The notes under the pieces: model-generated
The model's input: only the letters and a program-made list of their open reading frames with translations
Database searches by the model: none
Told to the model about the DNA's origin: nothing
Assembly (NCBI GenBank): GCA_963825075.1
Contig: CAWGRX010000022.1
Coordinates: 62,001-126,000 of the forward strand
DNA length: 64,000 bases
From: CAWAVN01 sp963825075
GTDB lineage: Bacteria; Planctomycetota; Planctomycetia; Planctomycetales; Planctomycetaceae
Reading direction: 5' to 3'
Program-made: the position numbers and the translations under genes
Part shown: positions 26,868 to 36,411 of the stretch, in pieces
How positions within the stretch are numbered: position 1 is the stretch's first letter
Layout of the letters: every line of letters starts with the position of its first letter

Positions 26868-28937
26868 ATGGAAAAATTACAGCCTCTCATCAAACACAAA
26901 TACTGGATCATCGCGGGAACGGCGCTGTTGTTGCCTTTCATCGGTTGGTGGCTGAGCACGGGGGCTGTGGCGGAGACCATCGAAAAACGTTGGACGGAGC
27001 TCTCGGGGTTAGATGTGCCCTCGGGAAGCAATACACCCAACAAGGACTACATCGACCACATGGATGAGGTCAACAAGGTTCTGGGCGATCGACAAACCAA
27101 ACTGGCAACCCGCCTGTACGACGAGCAGAAACGCTTGCACACTTGGCCCGGCGACCTGGCGGCCTACATGAACGACAAGAAATACCGGGAGCCGGCGGAC
27201 GACCAGGCCTTGCGGATTTACGGCCGGTATCACCTGGATGAAATCGACCAGATGCTCAAGGACGCTCGCCAGTATCAATTCCATTACACGGTGGACGAAA
27301 AAGGCAAGCCGGGGATTAACGAAACCGGCGTGCTCGCGGTCACGAAAGAGAGCATCCCCCACGTGGATCGCGCGGTTTGGGCGCGGACGCCTCCCACGTC
27401 TTCAGAAATGTGGGACACCCAAGAAGATGTGTGGCTGACGCGGTCGATTCTCGAGGCGATCAACGGCGTCAACAAGGACGCGACCAAAATCAGCGATGCT
27501 CCGATTCGCGTGCTCGTTTCGCTCATTCTGCGAGGCGGTTCCCGAACCGATCCGACGGCAACGTCGGCGGACGGGCAGTCAATGTCCGATGTTGGCGACG
27601 GCGGCGGGATGCCCGGCGGTGGGATGCCCGGCGGTGGGATGCCCGGCGGTGCCGGCTTCGGCGAAACCGACGACGGCGGGGACGGAATGAGTCCGGGCGG
27701 CTTCGGCGGCGTCCAATCGATCAGCACCAATTTGGATGCCGTGTTCGGTCCCGACGCCCTGGCAACGGCCACAGACGGGGGCGAAGGCGACGGAGGTCCT
27801 GCCGCTCCTCCCGCGGCGATGCCGGGCGGCCTGGCCGGAGACGACGGAATGAATGGCACGGGGCAGAAGAAACGCCGCTACGTCGATGATGACCCCACGT
27901 TGCCCTACAAAACCCGCGGCTTCTATATCGAAGTCTACATGCTGCACGACAAACTTCCCGACCTTCAAGCTGCCTTGGTGAGCATGAAATGGCCGACGGA
28001 ATTGTTGATCGTCCAGCAGGTTGCTCTTCATCAGGATGAAATCACCCCCGTCGCGGACAACCAAACCAGCCCGGGATTGCCTCCCACCACCATGCCAGGA
28101 GGCAGGATGCCGGGACAATTCGGCGGCGGTGGCGGCGGACGCGGCGGCGGAGGCGGAGGCGGTTTCAACCGCGCGATGCCCATGCCCGGCGGCAATACGA
28201 GATTTGGAGGCTTTGGCGGCGGGGGCCGCGGCGGCGGAGGCGGAGGCGCCTTCAACCGCGCGATGCCCATGCCCGGCGGCGGAGGATTTGGCGGCGGCGG
28301 ACGCGGCGGCGCGGGCGGAGGATTTGGCCGAGGGATTAACCGCTTTAGTAATCCGATGGGCGATGGAGGAGGGCCAATGGGCAACCGGGCCTTCGGTCCG
28401 CCGATGGCAAACGGTGGCGAAGACTTCGGTGGCGACAATGGCCGTTCCCTGGCCACTTCCTCCGACATGGCCATGCGAGATCCGTATCTGGCGCAAGTCG
28501 CCATCGCCGGCTTGATGACGATCTACCGCTCTCCCGAAGAAATGGCGGCGAATGCCGAGAACGGCGGACAAGCGACGGCCACGGTCGATGAAACGCTGGC
28601 CACGCAGCCCGCGCAGCCGGAAACCGCGCCGGTCGAGAACCCGCCTCAGGGAGCCCCGCCGGAAACCGTCCCACCGGGAACAGAGCCTGCTCCCGTCAAT
28701 CCGGGCGAGACCGGCACGCCGGCGGCTCCCGCCAATTCCGAAACGAAACCGGCCCCGGCCCCCATGCCGGAAAATGGGACGCCGGGCAATAACAACAACA
28801 ATCCGCCGCCGGCAGCAAAAACGCCGCCGGCCGAAGTCAAACCGGCTCCCCCAGGAGCCGGAACCCCGGCACAAAATCAAAATCCCGCTCCGCCTGCCGG
28901 CTCCAATCCGGAACCGGCAAAACCGGCGGACGAGTGA
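26868..28937 (+). CDS. PilO/PilN-like single-TM protein with Gly-rich low-complexity region
   Basis: The product has 689 residues from the ATG at 26868, with GAGG at 26858-26861; the open frame reaches upstream to a TTG at 26826. One TM helix lies near the N-terminus (YWIIAGTALLLPFIGWWLS). A periplasmic region with alpha-helical character follows, then long Gly-rich tracts with Met/Pro (repeats of MPGGG at ~245-265 and GGGGRGGGGGG-type runs at ~410-500). The tail is Pro/Ala/Glu/Asn-rich. No known domain is recognised. Its position between the PilM-type gene and another single-TM protein suggests the PilNOP part of an alignment complex. Confidence 0.72.
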   Translation: MEKLQPLIKHKYWIIAGTALLLPFIGWWLSTGAVAETIEKRWTELSGLDVPSGSNTPNKDYIDHMDEVNKVLGDRQTKLATRLYDEQKRLHTWPGDLAAYMNDKKYREPADDQALRIYGRYHLDEIDQMLKDARQYQFHYTVDEKGKPGINETGVLAVTKESIPHVDRAVWARTPPTSSEMWDTQEDVWLTRSILEAINGVNKDATKISDAPIRVLVSLILRGGSRTDPTATSADGQSMSDVGDGGGMPGGGMPGGGMPGGAGFGETDDGGDGMSPGGFGGVQSISTNLDAVFGPDALATATDGGEGDGGPAAPPAAMPGGLAGDDGMNGTGQKKRRYVDDDPTLPYKTRGFYIEVYMLHDKLPDLQAALVSMKWPTELLIVQQVALHQDEITPVADNQTSPGLPPTTMPGGRMPGQFGGGGGGRGGGGGGGFNRAMPMPGGNTRFGGFGGGGRGGGGGGAFNRAMPMPGGGGFGGGGRGGAGGGFGRGINRFSNPMGDGGGPMGNRAFGPPMANGGEDFGGDNGRSLATSSDMAMRDPYLAQVAIAGLMTIYRSPEEMAANAENGGQATATVDETLATQPAQPETAPVENPPQGAPPETVPPGTEPAPVNPGETGTPAAPANSETKPAPAPMPENGTPGNNNNNPPPAAKTPPAEVKPAPPGAGTPAQNQNPAPPAGSNPEPAKPADE

Positions 28938-29017
28938 ACGATTCGAACTGTAAGTGGCTCACCCATTTCCCCTGTATCCTCAGTTGCGACCCCAAGTTTG
29001 CCTAGACGGAGTCGGTC

Positions 29018-31375
29018 ATGAAATTATCCGTAGATCGTTTGAAAAGCATCGACTGGAAACAGTTCGGCGTGAATCACGGCGAAAAAATCGCCCTGGGATT
29101 CGTCGGGTTGATGGTGGTGATGATTCTGTTTTTGGGCACGCGCTGGAAGACTTTCCAGGAGAAACAGCCCGACGAACTGGTCTCCCAAGTGGAGAAGGAG
29201 CAGCAGGCGCTCTCCGCCGCCACCTGGCCCGAAGCCGAACAGGAGATCTACAACAAGCGGTACGATGTCCGCACCGTGTACGACAACACGTATTCGGTGG
29301 TGCGGGCTGATGATTTCAAATATGACATTGGCCATCCGATGGTGTGGCCTTTGCATCGTCAACAGGAACCAGTCGAGGAACCGCAGTGGCTGGCGGTGCA
29401 GGAACTGATTGCAACTCCGGGCGTGTTCGTTCTCGAACTTCCGCCGCCGGGTGAAGAGCCGATTTTGGATGCGACCGACACCCTAGTCGCCGATGCGGCC
29501 GCCAATGCCAAGAGTAAGGAGGAGGCCATGAAAGCCCAGTTCGGTCTCGGCCGGGGTCCCAGTCAAGGCGGTCTGGGCGGGGAAGACGGGGGTCCCGGCG
29601 GTTATGACCGGGGGCCAATGCCGACTGGCGAATTGCCGGAGGGTCGAGGACCGGCGGGTCGAGGACCGGGGCGTCGAGCGTCCGGGAGTGAACCTTTCAC
29701 GGGTGAACGTCCCTCTGGCCCAACTGGTGAATACCAGTACACTGACGCAGACATGGATGGGGGCATGGGAGAAATGGGAACGGAAACAATCGTGAATTGC
29801 CGGGGCGTCCGCTATGTCGCCGTGCGGGGTGTGTTTCCTCTGCGGGAGCAAGCCGACAAAATCATGAATGCCCAGCACAATCCGCTCCCCCTCAATCCGC
29901 GGAATTTGGTGTGGTTCAAAGACTTCGAGCTGCAACGTCAAAAGGCGAAACCCGGTCCGAGCGCGTGGAGCGACGACGACAAGGATTGGCAAACCGTGGA
30001 TCCGACCCTGTCGTTCGAGGTGCTCACGGAAGCGGCCGACTACGCCGACGATGTGGTGGACATCAACGAGACGCACTATGTCTTCACGATGCCCTTGCCG
30101 ATGCGGCTCACCGGTCGCTGGACGCCCTATTTCGTTGGGCATCCCAAGATCAAGACGCTCACCGAAAAGGAAAAGGAGTTTCGCCGGGTCCTGAACGAGC
30201 AACTGGTGCAACTCAAGCAGCAAGCTGACGAGGCGGGAGACGAGTCCGATGCGCCCGCCGGTTTTGCCCGAATCACCCGCGACATGGCCGGCATTCAAAA
30301 TGAAGTGTACGGCGACACCTCGCTGCAGCAGCGGCTGATGAGAAACGTGCAGCAAATGTACGATCCCGACAATAAGGGCTTCTTCAAGGAGCAAGGTTAC
30401 GAAGGCATGATGGCGGGCATGATGACCGAAACGCCCAAGTATCTCTTGTTCCGCTACCTCGATTTCGATGTGGAGCCGGGCCAGGCCTACCGCTACCGCG
30501 TGCGGTTGAAGATGTACAACCCCAACCACGACCAGCCGTTGGAAAACGTGGCCTCGCCCAAGGTGGTGGACGGCAAATACCGCGAAACGCCGTGGTCCAA
30601 GCCAACCGGCGGCGAATCGGGCATCGTTCCCGAAGATGCCAAGTTCTTCGTCCAGGACATCACCCCCCCGCGGGGGCCGAACGAAGCCAAAGCCAAGGTC
30701 GATTTCTTCCAATGGCTTTCGGAAGTCGGCACCACCGCCCACAAAGTGCTGGAAGTCAAGGTCGGGCAGATCATCGGTCAACCCAAACCCAAGACCACCG
30801 TCGATGAAATCACCGGGAAAGAGGAACTCGCCGACAATAAGGACGAGGACAAACAGGTGGAAGTGTTGCGTCCCTACCAGAGCTTCAAACCCGAACCGGC
30901 CGAATTGGCGACCCAGGACGCCGTCGTGGATTTGGTCGCCCCGCCGAGGACATTCCAAAATCGGGATTTCCACGCCGACTTGAAGATCAAGGATTTGCAG
31001 CCGGAATGGCAGGGAGTCGTCAAACCCGTGAGCCAGATGCTGGTTGTCAACCAGTACGGCGAGTTGGAAAATCGCAATCCCCTGGCTCAATACAAGCAGC
31101 ATAACCTCGCGAAAACGTATTTGGATCTCGAATATCGTGATTGGGAATACCTGAAGCAGGCGGCCCAAACCGAAGAGATGGGCGAAGACGGCATGGAGGG
31201 GATGGAAGGCGATGCTGGCCAGTTCTACGAATACGATTATGGAGAGGGTGGCGGGCGCGGCAAAAGCCGCCGAGGTGGGTCGGGTCGCGGCGGGTCCGCA
31301 GGCCGTGGCGGCGGGCGGGGCGGCAGCCGCGTGAACCCGCTCCGCAGACGAGGCCGAGGCCCGGTGGATTCCTAG
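29018..31375 (+). CDS. Single-TM periplasmic protein, third member of pilM-type operon
   Basis: The product has 785 residues; the ATG at 29018 is preceded by CGGAG (29007-29011). One TM helix lies at ~26-45 (KIALGFVGLMVVMILFLGT). A long periplasmic part follows, interrupted by a Gly/Arg/Pro-rich stretch at ~175-240 and ending with a Gly/Arg/Ser-rich basic tail (SRRGGSGRGGSAGRGGG). A repeated phrase, YRYRVRLKMYNPNHDQP, suggests a beta-sandwich. No family is recognised. The gene follows the previous one by 80 bp and is followed by a strong inverted repeat at 31404-31435. Confidence 0.7.
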   Translation: MKLSVDRLKSIDWKQFGVNHGEKIALGFVGLMVVMILFLGTRWKTFQEKQPDELVSQVEKEQQALSAATWPEAEQEIYNKRYDVRTVYDNTYSVVRADDFKYDIGHPMVWPLHRQQEPVEEPQWLAVQELIATPGVFVLELPPPGEEPILDATDTLVADAAANAKSKEEAMKAQFGLGRGPSQGGLGGEDGGPGGYDRGPMPTGELPEGRGPAGRGPGRRASGSEPFTGERPSGPTGEYQYTDADMDGGMGEMGTETIVNCRGVRYVAVRGVFPLREQADKIMNAQHNPLPLNPRNLVWFKDFELQRQKAKPGPSAWSDDDKDWQTVDPTLSFEVLTEAADYADDVVDINETHYVFTMPLPMRLTGRWTPYFVGHPKIKTLTEKEKEFRRVLNEQLVQLKQQADEAGDESDAPAGFARITRDMAGIQNEVYGDTSLQQRLMRNVQQMYDPDNKGFFKEQGYEGMMAGMMTETPKYLLFRYLDFDVEPGQAYRYRVRLKMYNPNHDQPLENVASPKVVDGKYRETPWSKPTGGESGIVPEDAKFFVQDITPPRGPNEAKAKVDFFQWLSEVGTTAHKVLEVKVGQIIGQPKPKTTVDEITGKEELADNKDEDKQVEVLRPYQSFKPEPAELATQDAVVDLVAPPRTFQNRDFHADLKIKDLQPEWQGVVKPVSQMLVVNQYGELENRNPLAQYKQHNLAKTYLDLEYRDWEYLKQAAQTEEMGEDGMEGMEGDAGQFYEYDYGEGGGRGKSRRGGSGRGGSAGRGGGRGGSRVNPLRRRGRGPVDS

Positions 31376-31403
31376 AATTCGCCTTTAGTTCGTTAAAGTT
31401 CTT

Positions 31404-31435
31404 CCAGGCCGCCAAACTTCGTGTTGGCGGCCTGG
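31404..31435. terminator. Bidirectional terminator-like hairpin
   Basis: A perfect 12-bp GC-rich stem (CCAGGCCGCCAA/TTGGCGGCCTGG) with an 8-base loop lies between the convergent pilM-type operon and folC. The plus side is followed by ATTATTTG, only partly T-rich. Confidence 0.6.
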
Positions 31436-31436
31436 A

Positions 31437-32848
31437 TTATTTGTGTTCCGTCTGAACGAACAATTGCGGCGGGAAACACGTCACCCCGCCACTCGGCGAG
31501 ACATCTGAAATCACCTCCCGCAATTCCGCCGCGACGAAAAATGAACCGGTCCCGCACACGAGATCCCCCGGCCCGGCCAGCCGCGCGCGATGTTCCATGC
31601 TTGAGCCGGCGTGCTGGCGGAATGCGCGAAACGCCCGCTCACAGCATGCACCAGCCGAGACAGCCGAATGGCGGGCATCCCGCGGGGATTGCTCGCAAAC
31701 TGCGTGAGCACGACCGTGTCAAATTCCGGGAGGAGCAGCCTGAGCATGCCGGTCACGTCCTTGTCCCGGCTGGCGGCGAAAATCAGAATTCGCCGGCTCG
31801 CGGAGAAGTCCCGGCTCAATGTTTCCAACAACGCGGAGACCGAAGCCCAATTGTGAGCCACGTCCAACACGACCGCCGGTGCCCACTGCACGACTTCGAT
31901 CCTGAGTGGGCACCTTGCCCCGGCCAAGCCGGTTTGAATGGCCCGATCCGGGATCGGCCAGCCCTGTCGAATCAGGCACTCGACAACGCCCACCGCGATC
32001 CCCGCATTTCGCAACTGGTGCCTCCCCGAAAAGGGAATTTGCAACGCCTCATATTTTCCCTCTCGGGTGCGGATGGAAAAGGTCTGCCGAAGCGGAGGCT
32101 GATTGTTCGCGGGAGCGGTTTCCAGGCGAATGTCCCGCTCCAATTTGGTTAGCGGGGCGTTTTGCCGCCGGCAGACCTCTCGGATCACATCATAGGCCTC
32201 GGAATTCTCCACCCCGCACACCACGGGCACGCCAGGCTTGATGATCCCGGCTTTCTCCGCGGCGATTTCCGCCAGGGTGCTGCCCAAAAGCCCCGTGTGA
32301 TCGCGGCTGATGTTGGTAATCACCGAAACGAGCGGCCGGCAGACGTTGGTGGCGTCAAGCCGGCCCCCCAGCCCGACTTCCAAGACGACAATATCGACGT
32401 TCTGGGACACAAACCACAGCCAGCCCATCGCCATCGTGATTTCAAAAAACGTGGGCGACATCTGCCCCGGCAATTCGTCCATAGGGCGGGTTTCTTCGGC
32501 GACGCGGTTGGCCAGGTTGACGATGTCCCTTTGGGCCGGCATGCGGCCACCGACCATCATCCGTTCTTCAAACGCAGAAATGTGAGGCGACGTAAACAAC
32601 CCCACCCGAAAGCCCGCGGCTTCCAGGATGCCGGCCACCATCGCAGCCGTCGTGCCTTTGCCTTTGGTGCCGGCAATGTGAATCGCGGGGATCGCCTCCT
32701 GCGGATCGCCCAACCCCGCCAGCAACCGGCGGACGCGGTCCAATTTGAAATCCCGCGTCGAATAGCTCCCCGACTGGGCACGCTCATAATTGATGCGCCC
32801 ATACAGGTACTCGATGGCTTGTTCATACGTCGTAATCCGGCGGTCCAT
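31437..32848 (-). CDS. folC: Folylpolyglutamate/dihydrofolate synthase (apparent C-terminal frameshift)
   Basis: FolC adds glutamate to folates, and in many bacteria to dihydropteroate. The start is the ATG at 32848 (MDRRITTYEQAIEYLYGRIN); longer upstream readings would run into mutY. The ATP-binding loop IHIAGTKGKGTTAAMVAGIL, the TSPHI motif, VLEVGLGGRLDATN and the Mur-ligase C-domain (LDVAHNWAS) are clear. The uninterrupted frame runs on to 31511 with an unnatural tail. A one-base insertion near 31582-31590 restores the family's usual ending LAGPGDLVCGTGSFFVAAEL and a stop at 31437. This is a sequencing indel or a very recent mutation. It is divergent from mutY. Confidence 0.85.
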
Positions 32849-32993
32849 CGGATTCTTCAAAACTCCCAAACAGAGACGATTGCCCGTCGAAGTTGCCCAA
32901 AGTATATCGACTCCCGCGCCGCACGAATACGGAATACGCTGGCGGGGGCGCTCGGCATTGACAGGCCGGGCGGGATTCGTTTTGCTCAGGGCC

Positions 32994-34148
32994 ATGACTG
33001 ACGACGATTGCGAATTACCTCCCGCCCGGCGGCAAAGGCTCCGGCGGAAACTCAAAAACTGGTACGACGGGGCCGCGCGGGACCTGCCTTGGCGGGAGAC
33101 CACGGATCCGTACCGGATCTGGATCAGCGAGATCATGCTCCAGCAAACGACGGTGGCCGCGGTCGTTCCATATTATCACCGGTTCTTTGATGCCTTTCCC
33201 GACCTCCAGTCCCTAGCCGAAGCCGAGGAACACGAGGTGCTAAGGCTCTGGGAAGGCTTGGGCTATTATTCGCGGGCGCGGAACATTTGGAAGGCCGCCC
33301 GCCGGATCGCCGGGGAACTCAATGGGAATTTCCCGGCCCAAGTTTCGGAACTTCGGGACCTGCCGGGCATCGGTCGATATACGGCTGGGGCGATTGCTTC
33401 GTTTGCTTTCGATCAGAAGGCGCCCATTCTGGAAGCGAACACCGTTCGTCTGTATTCCCGGCTGATGGGTTACGCCGGCGATCCGCGTTCTGCGGAGGGC
33501 CAGCGGACGTTGTGGAATTTTGCCGAAAGCATTTTACCGAACACCTCGCCGGGCCGATTCAATCAAGCCTTGATGGAATTGGGTCAGGCCGTTTGTACGC
33601 CGAAGGAGCCGGATTGCTCCGCCTGTCCGGTTTCCCGCGAATGCCGGGCCTTTGCGGAGGGGAGTCAGTCCAGCATCCCCCGCCCTAAGGAACCGCGGCC
33701 ACTGACGGATGTGACCGAAGCCAGCATCGCGGTCCGGCGGAACGGAGCGTATCTGCTTCGCCGGCGGGGAGAAGGCGAACGCTGGGCCGGCTTGTGGGAT
33801 TTTCCGCGATTTGAATTGGGCCGGCGGGATGTCCTGCTCTCGTCCCGGCTCAAAATGTCCAAGACCCGGCTGCCGGAACAACAATTGCATGATGACGCCA
33901 AAGCCCGTTTGGAAGATGAGATCAAAACCTTGACCGGGATCGACTCGGAAATCGGCGAGCTGGTCGCGGAACTTCGGCATGGTGTGACGCGGTATCGCAT
34001 TCATCTGCTATGCTTTCAGGGAACGTTCCGGGCCGGCACGCCGCGGGACGCCGAGAGGGTTCGCTGGGTGAACGTGGCGGATTTTCCGGATTATCCGCTT
34101 TCCACAACGGGACGGAAGTTCGCAAATCTGCTGGCCCGTGGCGATTAG
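32994..34148 (+). CDS. mutY: A/G-specific adenine DNA glycosylase
   Basis: MutY removes adenine paired with 8-oxoguanine. The product has 384 residues from the ATG at 32994; the frame is open further upstream but without MutY similarity. Seen: the catalytic Glu46 in WISEIMLQQT, helix-hairpin-helix LPGIGRYTAG with Tyr129, the iron-sulfur cluster cysteines 201, 208, 211 and 217 (C-X6-C-X2-C-X5-C), and a C-terminal NUDIX-like 8-oxoG recognition domain (LLRRRGEGERWAGLWDFPRF). The residue aligned with the essential catalytic Asp (Asp138 of E. coli, in PILDGN) is Glu147 (PILEAN). The gene is divergent from folC. Confidence 0.9.
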   Translation: MTDDDCELPPARRQRLRRKLKNWYDGAARDLPWRETTDPYRIWISEIMLQQTTVAAVVPYYHRFFDAFPDLQSLAEAEEHEVLRLWEGLGYYSRARNIWKAARRIAGELNGNFPAQVSELRDLPGIGRYTAGAIASFAFDQKAPILEANTVRLYSRLMGYAGDPRSAEGQRTLWNFAESILPNTSPGRFNQALMELGQAVCTPKEPDCSACPVSRECRAFAEGSQSSIPRPKEPRPLTDVTEASIAVRRNGAYLLRRRGEGERWAGLWDFPRFELGRRDVLLSSRLKMSKTRLPEQQLHDDAKARLEDEIKTLTGIDSEIGELVAELRHGVTRYRIHLLCFQGTFRAGTPRDAERVRWVNVADFPDYPLSTTGRKFANLLARGD

Positions 34149-34653
34149 GAGCATTTGAGAAATATCTATCCCATCAGGTTGTTTCCGGGAACCGCGGGCT
34201 AGCGTCCAGCGGCTAATAAATCATTAGCCGACACGCGCTAGCGTCGGTTCTCGAACACCAAGTGAAATCACAAAAACCGGGGCTAGCGTCCAGCGGCTAA
34301 TAAATCATTAGCCGACACGCGCTAGCGTCGGTTCTCGAACACCAAGTGAAATCACAAAAACCGGGGCTAGCCCAGCGGCTAATTTTAAGAACCGGGGCTA
34401 GCGCTGGGCTGTTAAAAAGTTGCTATTGACACGTTTTAGCTTACCCCGTTTTTGTTCCCGGCATCCCGATGAAAGTGCAATAAAGCCTGCGAAAAATGAG
34501 CATCTCCACCGAGGCCGGAACAATTCCTGCATAAGCGAATTGAGACGGCAAGGCCAAATTTTTAACACCCAAGGCTAGCGCCCCGCGGCTGATTTTCATA
34601 GCCGCAACGAACATTAACTCCATCATTGTCAGAAAACCCCCAAGGGAGATTTT
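34149..34653. other. Repeat-rich intergenic region
   Basis: The region holds several copies of repeat family 1, including an 84-bp tandem pair (listed separately), partial copies to 34420 and another at about 34572-34605. No gene is supported. AGGGAG at 34643-34648 is the ribosome-binding site of the next gene. Confidence 0.6.
34198..34365. repeat. Two perfect 84-bp tandem copies of repeat family 1
   Basis: The copies begin with GCTAGCGTCCAGCGGC at 34198 and 34282. A third, truncated copy begins at 34366. Each copy contains internal palindromic pieces, such as CGGCTAATAAATCATTAGCCG and GCTAGCGTC pieces in both orientations. Confidence 0.9.
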
Positions 34654-36300
34654 GTGGATTCCCCGCCTCCGACTGAAACGGAAACACAACCGGACACAAG
34701 CCCCTCAACGCGGCCGGAGATTCCGAACGCAAGCTTGCTGGAAGACCGCATGCCCGCGTGGTTCCGTATCACGAAAACCGCCGCTTTGCTTTCGGTATTG
34801 TTGCTGGCTGCGTTTACGTTTTTGAGTTTTCGTCCGCTGTGGCATACGGACGTGTGGGGACATCTGGCTTACGGTCGGGAGATTTGGCAGTCCGGTCTCC
34901 AAGTGCTCTGGGGCAACGAACCTTTGATGCCTTTGGCGAAAGGCGTGCCCTTTGTCGATACGGCCTGGCTCAGCCAAATCATCGGTTATATAAGCTATGA
35001 GGCCTTCGGCGTCACCGCGCTCCAATTTCTGTATGCGTCTTCGCTGACGTTGTGTCTGGGGCTGTTGGCCTGGCGGTTTTATCATCGCACCGGCGATGCC
35101 CTGGTTACGCTGCTGGGACTCGCGGCCTTCGCGGGCGTGGCCTGGCAGCAGATGTTCGTCAATTCCCCCGGCTTCTATAACCCGGCCGCGATGATCCGCC
35201 CGCAGCTCGCCGGCTGGTTGTGCTTCATCGCCGTGTTCGTCAGCCTAACCTCCCGCCGCTGGTCGAAAGGGTATTGGGTTCTGATTCCCGCGATTTTCGC
35301 TTTGTGGGCGAATCTGCACGGCTCGTTTCTGATGGGCCTCGTCATGCTCGGCTGCTTCACGTTGGGACGGGCCATCGACATCGAACGCCGGACTCATCGC
35401 ATCGGAGCGGTTTTCAAGGATCCCGTGACGGGGCGGTATTTTTTGCTGTTGGAACTCTCGGCTGCGGCGGTGCTGTTGAACCCATACGGCCTGCAGATCT
35501 ATTCGGCGGTTCTAGAAATATCGCATAGCCCAAACCTGCGATACTTGGTGGAATGGGACCCGCTGACCTTGCGGATGAACCAGGGCATCGCCACGGCCTT
35601 TGCGGCACTCGTTTTGATGTTCCTCTACCGCTGGTCGCCCCGCCGGGTGAAAAGCAGCGAAGTGTTGCTGCTCGCCGTCTTCGGCGGGATGGCGCTTTAT
35701 TATTCCCGGGTGCTCACCTGGTGGGCACCGATCGCGGCGTATTATCTGGTTCTCCACGGCCATGCCGTCCTCAAAAGAGACCAACAGACAAAGCCTCATA
35801 AGGAACCGCTTCGCGCAAGCAGCGTGTCCACGGTGGCGTGCTTGGGGCTGTTGTGGATTGCGTTTGCCGTCACGCCGTTCGGCGAAAAGGTGCTCCATGA
35901 CAAACAGGTGAATTTCTCCGAAGCAGTCTCGAACGTGACGCCCGTCCGCGTCACGGAATATCTCAACAAGCGAGCCAAGGAACACAGCTTGCCTTCAGGC
36001 CTGGTTTTCAACAGCTACCAGTGGGGCGATTATCTGGTTTGGGCCGGACCGAAGCATTTGCCCGTGTTTGTCACGTCGCACGTGCATTTGATACCTGAAA
36101 CCGTTTGGCGACATTATTTTGACATTGTGAATCTCCACGCGGGCTACGAGCAGCTTTTGGACGTTTACGGCATCAATCTGATCGTGCTCAGCAAGTCGAT
36201 GCACCAAGACGCCATCGAACAACTCCGGCGCGACGGCCCCTGGCAAACGGATTACGAGGACGACCGCGCCGTGGTCCTCACCCGCCGCGATCCGATTTGA
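34654..36300 (+). CDS. Polytopic membrane protein, GT-C-like
   Basis: The product has 548 residues from the GTG at 34654, with AGGGAG five bases upstream. After a polar N-terminus there are about nine to ten TM helices (for example ALLSVLLLAAFTFLSF, FLYASSLTLCLGLLAWRFY, ELSAAAVLLNPYGLQIYSAV). The first loop contains HTDVWGHLAYGREIWQSG, a D.W.HL..G pattern common in planctomycete GT-C-fold or PMT-like membrane proteins. A soluble C-terminal domain follows (~420-548: VFNSYQWGDYLVWAGP). Glycosyl transfer from a lipid-linked sugar is a reasonable guess, not shown. Confidence 0.75.
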   Translation: MDSPPPTETETQPDTSPSTRPEIPNASLLEDRMPAWFRITKTAALLSVLLLAAFTFLSFRPLWHTDVWGHLAYGREIWQSGLQVLWGNEPLMPLAKGVPFVDTAWLSQIIGYISYEAFGVTALQFLYASSLTLCLGLLAWRFYHRTGDALVTLLGLAAFAGVAWQQMFVNSPGFYNPAAMIRPQLAGWLCFIAVFVSLTSRRWSKGYWVLIPAIFALWANLHGSFLMGLVMLGCFTLGRAIDIERRTHRIGAVFKDPVTGRYFLLLELSAAAVLLNPYGLQIYSAVLEISHSPNLRYLVEWDPLTLRMNQGIATAFAALVLMFLYRWSPRRVKSSEVLLLAVFGGMALYYSRVLTWWAPIAAYYLVLHGHAVLKRDQQTKPHKEPLRASSVSTVACLGLLWIAFAVTPFGEKVLHDKQVNFSEAVSNVTPVRVTEYLNKRAKEHSLPSGLVFNSYQWGDYLVWAGPKHLPVFVTSHVHLIPETVWRHYFDIVNLHAGYEQLLDVYGINLIVLSKSMHQDAIEQLRRDGPWQTDYEDDRAVVLTRRDPI

Positions 36301-36362
36301 TTTCGCAAACCAGCGAGTTACCGAAGACCTGTTTTCCCGAACCAGCCCGCAGCGCAAAAACG

Positions 36363-36396
36363 AACCCTGGGCAGCGCGGGGCTCTGGCCCAGGGTT
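36363..36396. terminator. Hairpin between convergent genes
   Basis: AACCCTGGGC and GCCCAGGGTT form a 10-bp perfect stem with a 14-base loop between the stop codons of two convergent genes. No T-tract, so it is only terminator-like. Confidence 0.4.
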
Positions 36397-36411
36397 ACGT
36401 TGAACGAGGTC

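Noticed and set aside
34198..34420. Possible CRISPR array
   Set aside because: The 84-bp units abut without unique spacers and are part of a dispersed palindromic repeat family; no cas genes.
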